From the NCBI GenBank assembly GCA_003640385.1, contig RCAB01000555.1, positions 1 through 38,890 of the forward strand: 38,890 bases of DNA, written 5' to 3'. Shown here in pieces: positions 1-10,600 of the stretch. Position 1 is the first letter of the stretch, and each line of letters begins with the position of its first letter. The DNA is from Setaria digitata (taxonomy: Eukaryota; Nematoda; Chromadorea; Rhabditida; Setariidae). Under the pieces are notes generated by a model. It saw nothing but the letters and a program-made list of their open reading frames with translations. It was not told the origin of the DNA and made no database searches. The position numbers were made by a program, and so were the translations under genes.

Positions 1-90
1 ACTTCATTGTCAAAATTTAAAGGTGTCGCACCAGTATGAATTTGCTCTTGGAATTCAAATTTCTCTGCTAGACAGATCAAGTATACCGAA

Positions 91-260
91 TCTGAATGGT
101 TTTTCCCTTCATGTATTCACATACAGAATTTGAAAATCGGAAAACAACTGAAGCAGGCCTTTTATTTTTAGCGAAGTTGACGGAATACTTTTCGCTCTGA
201 ATGGTTTTTCTCCTTTATGTATCCGCAACAAAATTCTAAGATAGGAAACTGGTTGGAATA
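91..260. repeat. Diverged direct duplication, period about 105 bp
   Basis: The blocks starting at 91 and 196 both open with TCTGAATGGTTTTT and continue with similar but diverged sequence for about 60 bases (ATGTAT followed by an A-rich part and GGAAA). This is an old local duplication with no evident function. Confidence 0.5.
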
Positions 261-2349
261 TGAACTTTTATACAGAACTCCAAAATTGCAAACTGGTTAC
301 ATTCTTCGGAATTAATAATAAGTCTTCTACCGACTTGAAATTGTCCCGAAATTTTCAACCTTTTTTATATGCTGGCGCTCGATTTCAATATATCAGCTAC
401 GCAGTTCGACAAACAAATCAACTTCTGAAATTCCAGACAACACGAAGCTTTGATATTCGCATGACCACAGGTAGTAAATAGGAATATTTAGAACATTCCA
501 AACTTTCAAGCAGGCAAAAATTCGACTGCATACATCATAACTATTGCAAATGTTCGTCTGATCTCGAAACCCAACATATTTGGGATTAATAGTTTGTCAA
601 TTTGAACACTAATGGGCTGTTATTCGAAAATAAGCTAGCCTAACCTACTGTCTTATTTTCGTCCAATGCGCATTATATGTAAATAACGTGGAACGACAGA
701 AAGTTACAAAAGCTTAATTGTTAAAACATGTCCGTGACGTATAAATTCTTCAGTATAATAAGCAGCACAGACAATTCAAATACAAAGAGAATGACAAGTG
801 TCTTGTGTTCCCTGCAGATTTAATATTTACGGATATAGAAAAGCGGAATGCTCTGAAAAACAAATCAGAACACCCGAGTTATTTTTCGACACGAAGAAAG
901 CTAATGGTCGGATATTATTAAGCAGCAACTTCGTTAACTGATAATTCGATTCGGCTTGAATAAGAATTTCCGTACCTCTCACTATCGAAAATTACGTTTC
1001 ATACAAATCATGCCGGAACCTCACCGTTCAATATTCCAGTTGGTCGATATCAATCGAACAGATGAGCATCATGAATTGGACTATTACATCAAGAGCTTTT
1101 GTTTTCAACAGCAAAAATTTCTCGTTAGTCTTGTTACTTCGTAGGGTTCCATTTGTCTCATATATGGAGAACAAACATTATTTCAGCCCCAAATCTTAAA
1201 ATAATTATACTACTCTAAACATATTATAATAGTGATAAAAACTAATAATACACGCAACTCAGTACACATTTAAAAAGGGAAAAGAGGAGCTTTGACATTT
1301 TAAAACAAAAAAAAAGGAAACAAAGAAAGGAATTTAAGCCGGTTCTAAGTATATTGCTTATCTACTAATGTGAAGCGTTACTACATAACAGTATCCCACT
1401 TCCCTAGTTTATTAATTTTATTGATAAAGCATTTACTTCTGAATAAATAGATGTAGTTTTATCCTCACGACTCTGTAATGGCTATAATCGCAGAGGATAT
1501 GCATGAGATTCATATAGAACAAATAAAAACTGAATTACCAAACGCGGTTGAGTGTCGACATGCCGTAATAGCAATGATCGATTAGCCCCGTTAAACTTGG
1601 AAGCGTTAAATCTGAGGCTTACAATTGTAATGCTGTTGGTGTCAACTGCAGCAGTAGTTGGTGGTGTTTTTTTTTTCTGCTGGGTCCTCCTTAATTAGTT
1701 ATCAGTTCATATTTCTGGAATATTCAAAAATTACTTATTTTTCTTATCTTTGGTATTAAATGGTAAACTACTTTTTTTCCCAATTTTCAACCTTTCTGCA
1801 ATGTAAACGTGTTAATATATGTTCATACGCTTGCAGTTGCAGAAGTGCTATTTAGAGGAATGACATAATGATTATGTTATCATATTGATGGGCAGATAAA
1901 TTTTTACTAGAATGAGCTGTTATCAGTAAAGTTCCCATAAAATGGTTTGGAATTTGGAAGTTTAATGCACTAAGTTTTTGCTGTAAAACATTCAAATTTT
2001 GGACACTGTGCTCACTTACACAGTGTTATATTCGAAACAGATTAGGACAAAGTGCCATTATCAACAATGCGTTTTGTTTTTAAATCTGATCATTTTCAAT
2101 ATTCTAATTAATCCTTATAAGCTTTACTCGCATTGGGTTTTACTTTATATTTAAGAGAGAAGAGCATTAGTTTTTTTTATCATGTTGGAAGTTAAGACCA
2201 CTGCTTTTACAGTCAATTTATGCATTATTTATTTTCCTTGATGTACATTGACTGAATATTTGTGTTTTAATCTCTACAATTTTTTTTTTTTTTAATTCCA
2301 ACTTCTGGTGATTTTTGTTTTCGCTTTTCGGGTTCGCTTATTCCATTCT

Positions 2350-2356
2350 TTTTAGT
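2350..2356 (+). other. Possible trans-splice or 5'UTR acceptor for the homeobox gene
   Basis: A pyrimidine-rich run ending TTTTTAG lies about 63 bases before the ATG at 2419. Nematode mRNAs often receive a spliced leader at such sites. This is an inference from the motif only. Confidence 0.3.
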
Positions 2357-2418
2357 TCAGAGTTGTACATTAATGCTCTGAAAGAATTCTACTGTCCGGC
2401 AATTTTATTTGTGCTGAA

Positions 2419-5400
2419 ATGGGTGAATTGCCACCAGCAACTTCGCTGAACGACTTGCTGTCCCAATTAATGAGCATATCCGAACAGTCTCTGGACGATC
2501 ATACTCAGCAGAGGTATTGTTATTTCCACTAAGCTTTTAACGTATCCTCATGCTTGCAGACTGTTTGAAATTTAAAATATTTTATAGTATTTGCTAATGG
2601 ACGTGCTCTTAAATTTTCAGTTATCTCAATGGCGAATTAAATGTGTAGGTCGCAATGTATTAATAAGTATGTAATAATAGAGTGATCGAGAACTTTAGAC
2701 TGTAATAGACTAAGGCTTTTCGAGATTCAAGTTTTTGTCTTGTGGGGAAAGTGAAAGTAGGTGTTATGACAGGAAATATACATCTCCTGAATTGCTATTT
2801 TCCAACAGACTGGAAAGTTAATATCGGTAATGATAGGAAAACTATTGGTGATATTTTTCATATTTGCAGTGGTAGAAAACAGATATGTCAAATAAGAATA
2901 CACAGAAATGTTATTATAACATGCGACACACGTAAAATAATGAAGATAAACTCAAAAATCAATATTCTTTTTTCAATAATTCCAGGAAGCAACAGTTACA
3001 GAATCATCGCATGAAGAATGCATTATTCGAAGTCTTATGTGAAATTAAAGAAAAAACTGGTGAACTTTTGATGACTTTTTAAAGTTAGCTTAATTCTAGC
3101 TCTGTAAAATACTTTGTTTTATCCTTTTTAGAAAATGGAACAGTTAGGAAGCGAACATGAAACTAATTTTTTTGAATTGTAGCACTTTCCATTCGAGGAG
3201 GACAAGAAGAGGCACCAGAAGATCCGCAACTTATGCGACTGGATAACATGCTGGTTGGTCTTTAATCTCTAATAATGTTATTAAAGTATTACCTGAAGGT
3301 TTGCGTAAGCTTGGTTAATCGGAGAATGCTATCACAAATTTTTGTTTTCAGGTTGCCGAAGGCGTAGCTGGTCCAGACAATCGTGGACCAATCCAAAATG
3401 ATACTAGTGGTGGTGATCAAGCTGATTATCGTCAGAAACTTACTCAGATTAGATTGGTATACAGTGAAGAGTTACGAAAATATGAAGAAGTCAGTTTCTT
3501 GTTCTTTTTTCTCCAGCCTTCATTTTGCCATAAAATGGAAAAAAAGAACTGTATTAATAAATCATAGAAATTTTTGTGCTGCAAGGAATAATAATGCGTT
3601 TTTAGGCTTGTCAAGAATTTACTCAACATGTTGTGTCATTATTACGCGAGCAGAGTCGAACTCGGCCAATTGCAAACAAAGAAATTGAACGTATGGTTGC
3701 TATTATACAGAAAAAATTTTCGGGCATTCAGGTAATTAATAAATTATAATATTTCGATTACTCGGAAGAATTGTTAAGCTTAACTAAGTGCCCCATCTCG
3801 GTTCAATGAACTAATGAAGAAGTTGACTAATAGTTACAGCGTTCTATAGTTGAAGTCATCTTTGAATACTCTAATTTTGGTCTAGTTATTATAGAATATT
3901 ATCGAATACTGAGTCTATCTATTACAGCGATAATCTTGCTTAATCTTGGGGAGCATTTTGAAGCTCACTTTGTCTAAAATGTGAAGAATTTCTTCCAGAA
4001 CGTTATTTAATGTTGTTCTTAAAAAAAAATGACTGTTTTGAAATAATATAAAATTGAAAAAAATTAGGTACAATTGAAACAATCAACTTGTGAAGCAGTA
4101 ATGATCCTACGTTCACGATTCCTCGATGCGAGGTAATTATTATTGATCATATACTTTTACTTAGTGACATACTAGAAAATTCTTCAGAAGTCTTTAAATT
4201 TAATTTTCCTGTAAATTTATTTAGCATCATATCTTGCTGGAGTGAGTGTATTGTTGCTTAACTTTCTTTTTTTTTTAATGTTATGTATTTGATTTCTCAA
4301 TTAAATTATAGGAGAAAGCGAAGAAACTTCAGTAAGCAAGCTACCGAAGTGCTGAACGAATATTTTTATTCTCACTTAAGTAATCCGTATCCATCTGAAG
4401 AAGCGAAGGAAGAATTAGCTCGACAGTGTCAGATTACAGTTTCACAGGTTGTTTTTTTTCAATTGATTCCTTTGCATTTCTACGAATTAGCTCATTCTCC
4501 ATTATTTTCTGTACTTTGTTACCTTACCGTCCCCTCTTTCATGTGTGCAGTACTATAAAACTGACGGGATGGTTGGTTCATTTATTGACAATTACATTTT
4601 GACTGTAGTGCATGACAGTTCTAATTGTAAACTACCAAATCACCGAAATGATTTTTCAGTTCTACGAGCTGTGTAGGATATAGTGAATCCTGATTTTTTT
4701 CTATTATAATTTGGTAGCATAATGGCAGTGCTTAATTTAGGTATCGAATTGGTTTGGTAATAAGCGAATACGGTATAAAAAGAATATAGCGAAAGCTCAA
4801 GAAGAAGCTAACATGTATGCTGCTAAAAAAGCTGCTCATGGTGAATCCTGATTTTTTTTCTATTATAATCATTGTGGAAAGTTTTTACAGATGATCGACC
4901 TCTCTAATTTAGCAAACATAATATGCTATTCATGCGGTCCCTTGGAAAGAGGCAGCTATAGAAACTAGGCCATTGACGGAATGATAACTGTTTGCTTCCT
5001 CTGCTTTCTTGGCTCCTTTCACGTATCAGTTCCGGAAAGGAGATTGCTTTTGGAGCGGTTATAAACAGATACAGGAATCAGTTGACTTGAAACTAAGCAA
5101 TATGCTCCAACTGGTATCTGAAATTTTGAAATTGATAGATTTTGTAGCTGCGAACCAATATGGTATGTTAGCAGCGGGAACGTCAGCAGCCGGAAGTATG
5201 CTCAATTATCCCGCGATGCTTCCAGGGCAAGATTTGGCTCATCATATGACTGCTGGACTTGATTTCACTGCCGGTTACAATCCTCAGCTGGTAAGTATTA
5301 TTCATTCGATGGCTGAAAGTAGTCCTTTCAGCTAACTAAAATATTAACTAATGCTTTCTGTAACCATGTCTATGCAGCTCGCGCTTAATTTATTGATTGA

Positions 5401-6080
5401 TTAATTATTTGCTTAAACTTTTGTAATTTCTTGTTTCATGTTTGCTGAATACTGTTTGTAGGAAAGGTTGGAGAGATTAGATTGAAAAGGATTCTTTTAG
5501 TTCGCTACAAAATTGTTGGGTCGGTTGGTAAAACAAAGCTAACATTACGTGGAAAGTTACCTTTTTACCAACCATATACGGTTACTATTTTAGAAATTAC
5601 CAGTTACACATACATACTTTGCATTTCCCTGATCTTTTCCTTTGTAGAACCTTAGAAGAGATAGTGGTATTTCCGCAGGCATGCTGTTTTCAAATTGGCA
5701 GGCTGCTGAATGTTAGCATCAGTTTTGGCTGTGATTGTTAGAAACAGTACTTAAGGAAGGAAAAGTTCTTTTTTTTAACATAGTAGATAAAATGGTTTTG
5801 CTTCCCTTTCGTGTTTCAGTCCGATTCAAGTTAACAGTAGGTGCATGAACATACTGCTGCTCATCCTTTTCTCGTTTCTACCAATGCTATTTTGTGGGAT
5901 TTTCTTAATTTATAGATTGAAAACATTTTTTGGACTTTTTTTTTCTTTTAAATGCATATAGTCTTATTCAGTAAATTTTTTTCTGCTAATGAAACTTCGT
6001 AATTTAAAATATTTGTCATATTCCAGATGTCTACAGCTTACGGAATTCCTCCACCAACCAATCCATCACCACAGTCTTAA
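2419..6080 (+). CDS. ceh-20: PBC-class TALE homeodomain transcription factor (Pbx/Exd/CEH-20 orthologue)
   Basis: Hox cofactor that binds DNA in the nucleus together with Hox and Meis/UNC-62 proteins. Ten exons join in phase: 2419-2513, 2986-3059, 3183-3253, 3352-3489, 3606-3731, 4068-4132, 4312-4447, 4741-4840, 5148-5290, 6027-6080. The product is 333 aa, close to C. elegans CEH-20. Residues about 33-80 carry the PBC-A signature ([19 protein letters not shown], then LSIRGGQEE and [11 protein letters not shown]). PBC-B follows at about 95-185 ([37 protein letters not shown]). The homeodomain starts near residue 190 with [12 protein letters not shown], contains the three-residue TALE loop (SNPYPSEE) and ends with recognition helix [13 protein letters not shown] from residue 238. 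The tail is Gly/Ala/Met-rich as in CEH-20. An alternative last exon lies at 6848-6901. The junction of exons 8 and 9 is supported by phase and by similarity to the CEH-20 tail, and is the least certain one. Confidence 0.93.
4683..4869 (+). repeat. 28-29 bp direct repeat flanking homeobox exon 8
   Basis: The sequence GTGAATCCTGATTTTTTT followed by CTATTATAAT occurs at 4683-4710 in intron 7 and again at 4841-4869, with one extra T. The second copy begins exactly at the 5' splice site of exon 8, so the first copy is a duplicate of an intron start. Confidence 0.75.
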
Positions 6081-6847
6081 CGTAATGCTTACTAACTTCT
6101 TTTGTTGTTGTTGTTTTGGTGCTGTTGTGAAGTCGTAACGCTTACTGTATTTGTGTCCTAATCACTATATTATTAGTAAATTTATGTTTTTTTTTTATCC
6201 TGATTAATGGGTGCATTTGTCCAAGTTGCACACAGAATAAGTGTTTTGTGCGATTGGACCAGTTTTACTTATATGGCGCTTATAGTGCTGGATAAAACAA
6301 TGCCAGTAGGTTTATACTATATGCTTCGACTAATTTTTACCTGATGAGCAAAAATACCTCACCAGAAATATATTTACTACTCCTTTCTCTTTGTGCACTA
6401 CTTAATACATATGCTTATTCTCTGGAATAACTGTCTTTTTTGTTTACTTTTACTTGTTCTATTTTTCAATTCAATGTCAAATTTAATTTATTAGATTAGA
6501 TCTAAAGCGCGAAACAGACTTATATAAGAATTTCTAGAGATTCCAAAGATTACTGCTAGCGACTGGAAAAGTATACTCTTGAGTTCTAAAGATCAAAGCA
6601 CAATTAATCATAATTTAAGTATTTCAAAAGAAACTCATGTTTGCAGTTGTTTCAGTCAGTAAGATAATTCTGATCGGGGTTGAATAATGAAAAGAAGGCA
6701 AAAAAGTTGACTATGCTTCGGTTACAGTAAGCAAAAAAGTTCCATCCATAAGTCAGCTTGAAATCACAACTGCGCATTGAAAATACAATATTGCTGTAGA
6801 ATTAGAGTGATTCGTTAGAATTTAATCGTGATAAACTTTTTCTCCAG

Positions 6848-6901
6848 ACGTTACCTGCAGTAAGCGGTGAACCGCCAATGAAGAAGTCGAAGAATGAATA
6901 G
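6848..6901 (+). CDS. ceh-20: Candidate alternative last exon of the homeobox gene
   Basis: After a TTTCTCCAG acceptor, a phase-0 frame reads TLPAVSGEPPMKKSKNE and stops at 6899-6901. Exon 9 (ending at 5290) also ends in phase 0, so it can join this exon or the 6027-6080 exon ([17 protein letters not shown], stop). Both are 18 codons including the stop. The basic KKSK end differs from the Pro-rich alternative. It is an inference from splice signals and phase; no transcript evidence is available. Confidence 0.4.
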   Translation, partial: TLPAVSGEPPMKKSKNE

Positions 6902-7662
6902 TCCTCGAACTACTCAGCTGAAAACCTCAATATGTATTTAAGGGAAAGATGTTTCATGAGTTTTGTTCTTGAGAGATACTTTCTTGTGATATTTTCATCA
7001 TTTTAAATAGCTTTCCCGTTTTGATGCTTTTTCTCGTTTTCATTTTCTTTAGGCACACATTTCAATCTGTTACTGGAATTTTTATTCTTGCTAGTTTATT
7101 TTGACCGGAGTCATTTTTTTGTATCAAAAATATGTGTGCCAAAGAATTAATAATTTGCTTTCGTGGTAGCAGCGCAAAAAAGGAAAATATTATTCTGCAT
7201 TTGACTGTGTTGTTGCATAAAATTGGTGATTTATAATATTTCATTTCACTTTTGGATCTCATTCTTAAAATCATAAATTCAGATTTGTTCGGGAAGGGAA
7301 TATATCCCCTGTCTTATCCTTCCGGAAAAGTGAAGTTCTTTTTTTTTTTTTTGCATTGTGGTAAAAAAGAATCGGTATTGTGTATCATCTTCTGTTTCAA
7401 TCGTCGTTCTCTAGTAATTTATCTTTCAGATATCATTCACCTTTTGATATATCAAAGCTTTTCATTATATTGTACTAATCTTTTTTGGATGTTCATGCTG
7501 TTTTTGCTTATAATAGTGTTGTATAAAATTGTCAAAATCGATCATTTCCTTTGAATTCGCATTTAATTTTGCATGTGAGTTGCTTACTCTCATCTCATTA
7601 ATAATGGAAACCATTGATAAGCAGAATTTTCTTTTCTGTTTCTCAGTTTCTTTTTTCCTCAA
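6902..7662. other. Intergenic region between the homeobox and DCAF4-like genes
   Basis: AT-rich sequence with no exon I can support. The opposed open frames around 7062-7662 have no recognisable motif. It should hold the 3'UTR of the homeobox gene and the promoter of the next gene. Confidence 0.5.
7633..7646 (+). other. Possible spliced-leader acceptor of the DCAF4-like gene
   Basis: A pyrimidine-rich stretch ending in TTTCTCAG sits 16 bases before the ATG at 7663. This spacing is typical of nematode trans-splice sites. It is inferred from the motif alone. Confidence 0.35.
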
Positions 7663-10600
7663 ATGATTAGTACGAATTCATCGAGCGCTAGGGAACGATG
7701 CCAGAATGATGTTTGTAGTAGTAAGCGGTAGGATTTGATATTTCCAATTTTGGGACTTTTAATTCTTCAAAAGGTACGGATTCAGTGTATATACTTTGTC
7801 AGTTGATTTCTTTCGAATATTTCTGGAGTCAGGTCCTCCATTTGGCCATTCCACATTACTGAAGAAATTCACTCATCTGTTGTACTTCCCATACCGATTA
7901 GACTTTTTCGATATAATTCTTCAGGGGAATTTCTGATACTTTTCAGGTGTGGAATTTCTCGTATCGAATTTGTAATTTCTTAAGTTGCAGTTACTCTTAC
8001 TTCTGTCATGTATCATTATGAGACCATAACTGGCCCGATCAAGGTGATGTAAGGACATATTTGATGGTTNGTCATGTATCGTTATGAGACCATAACTGGC
8101 CCGATCAAGGTGATGTAAGGACATATTTGATGGTTTATCACAAACATATGTGAGTGCAGGATTTTCTACTTCTGCTTTTAATGCCGTAAGTATGTCTGGT
8201 TGTGAGATTGTTAGAGGATCAAAAGAGAAATCAGTTGAGGCGTTTGCCGACTTTTTCCTTCTACAATTTCAGCATCTAATTATCTTCTATCGACTCAAGT
8301 TTGTTAGGGAATGGATTTTTGGTTTTTCTTTTTTTTTTGGATAAATTCTGCAGCTCTTGCTTTTTTTTCGGAAGTGATAAGCTGATAGGCGAGGTATCAA
8401 TAATATTTTATTGTCAAACGTGTAAATGGCTCCCAATATTCACATTATTAAAATGGAACTTTTGAATGACAAATGTATTATATCGACTTATCGTAGTATT
8501 CATTTGTGCGAATGAAATCCAAACAAGCGTAGAAATTAAAATATTGAAAATATTAACCGTTTCATCTTATTATTAATTATTTTTCCCTCCAGAATCCCTG
8601 CATTGTCGAACAATCGAACTAAAGGTGATATGGAACGTTATAAACGACATCGAACAGATAAAGCATTCAACAGACGGCGGCATACACCAATACTGGCAAG
8701 CGAGTCATTTGGTATTTCATCAAATTTTCAGTTATAATTTGAGCACAAATTTATCCACTTCTGACATGCTAATTGCACTTGTTGATAACACATACTATTC
8801 TCTTTTCCCACGAGGTTTTTTTTTCTCTCTCTCTCCCTCTCTTTACTGCTGAGATATCAAGACACAGATTGTTTCATATCATGTTTGGAATGCTTACTAC
8901 GTAAATTAACATTAAATGGTATTGGGGATACTACCGTGACACAGGTTGGTACGTAGTTTCAAATTGCTCAAATCTTTAATTATTAAAGCTTGCTTTTTGT
9001 GAAGTGCAAATTCATATCACCGGTATTTTCTAAAAGTGTTAATGCTTAAAAATTATTAAAAGTTCCTTGGCAAGTTTTAAACCAAAAAATTTTGTGCCTT
9101 CTATCATTTTATGTTATGAGACTTAGATTAAGTTGTTCCACTTTAGTGCTTTATTTTTATTGTTGGATTGGAATGAAGCTAAATATCCTGAAGTGGTTAA
9201 GAGAGTTATAAATATTGCTCTGTGTAACTGTGCTGAATTTTAGATGATGGGCAAAGTAGTTCGAATGCTGGACAGCTGAAAAAGAAACGGAAGAAGAATC
9301 GGAGCAGTGCTGCCCTGCGGAGGTTCCTTCTATTATATTTGGAATTGGTAAAAAAATAAGCAAACACATGAATAAATATATATCATATATACTCTTTTTC
9401 ATCTAATACTAATACATTTCGTGGTGAAATGTAATACCATTTATCTTACCATTCTTTTTTGTCTCGGTTTCAATATATTGTTTAATGGCATGCGTGTTGT
9501 AATGAATTGAGTAGAGAATTATTAGGAAATTCAAATAGATCATTAACTGGAATCATTAATCAATAAATATTTGGAGCAGTTTAACATGTTTCCATTGTAA
9601 TAAGTCATATAGCAAAAAGAAAAAAAAAAAATGAAATATCCGTTTAATTATTAGCCTTTTATAGCAATCGTGGCATGAATGAGGTTGATAATTCATCAGA
9701 TGAACAAGAAGTGTCTCATGGTAATGCATATATTGAGGCGAGTGATATACCAGGATTCGCATATGATAACGTAACCAAACGCTACTACAAGGTGCAACCA
9801 CAAGCTAGTGGTCGCGTGAGTTTTCCTTCTTTTAGGGCTACTAATTTATTGTTTTTTGCAAGCGAATAAAGATTTCCTGGGTGTTTGCACGCATGCTTTT
9901 AGCTATTCATAGAAAAGGGTGAGATTTAGGCTATTGGATTTCGAGAAAGTGATTTAAGAGGGAACCGACAGCATAATTTATTTATGGCTAAACGTGAAGG
10001 ATGCAAAGTCAAATTTTGTTCTTCTGTTTTATGGTTACCGAAAATGATACGATGGAGAGAATTGCATGGAAGCAACATGTCACGATTTACACGTTTAGTT
10101 GCTGAAAGAACATTGCGTAGTGTTCGGAAAGAACCCAGTTACATTCAAAGGGTCAGTTTTTATCCAACTTGTTCTGCAGTATTTTCACATGGTAGAAGAA
10201 GCAAATGTTGCAGAAGTTTTATACAAAAAAGAAACGCACAGGTACATTTTCTGATGTGTCAAACTTGGATTAGACAAGTCGTTAAGTCTGGTCAAATGTA
10301 TCTTGAAGTCATTAAGTCTCTACTTTATGTGGTGATAGTTTATTTCGTACGATGCTCTGTATGCATCTGTTTAGGTGTTTGGTAAGATATTCGTATTTTC
10401 ATGATATGTCAATATTATTCTGGTTAATACCAGTCCATTCTATTATAATTGATGGGACATGGTTTGTTCTTCATGGGGTATTAGAACATAAAAAATTGTT
10501 TGTTTGTACTTCTCGTGCTACATTCAGACTATTACCCTGAGGATGAATGTTGCTAACATTTTTTATTCAGGGTTATACAGATATTGAAATACTGCATTCT

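Larger units (their letters stand above)
1..2418. other. Noncoding region upstream of the homeobox gene
   Basis: No exon set with consistent phase or a recognisable protein could be built on either strand here. Open frames of 62-73 codons exist (around 260-481 and 956-1144) but they lack recognisable motifs. The stretch holds a diverged direct duplication (about 91-155 and 196-260) and T/A homopolymers. It probably contains the promoter and 5' leader of the homeobox gene, though I see no specific control element. Confidence 0.5.

Noticed and set aside
260..481. A 73-codon open frame near the left edge
   Set aside because: No recognisable motif and no flanking exons with matching phase on either strand.
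2742..3014. A 90-codon plus-strand open frame
   Set aside because: It lies mostly in intron 1 of the homeobox gene and overlaps exon 2 in another frame.
5009..5147. Open frame preceding homeobox exon 9
   Set aside because: The phase needed from exon 8 and the similarity to the CEH-20 tail place the acceptor at 5148. The upstream part has no family similarity.
8150..8344. A 64-codon open frame in intron 1 of the DCAF4-like gene
   Set aside because: Exons at 7727 and 8593 join in phase without it, and the end is a Phe-rich poly-T translation.
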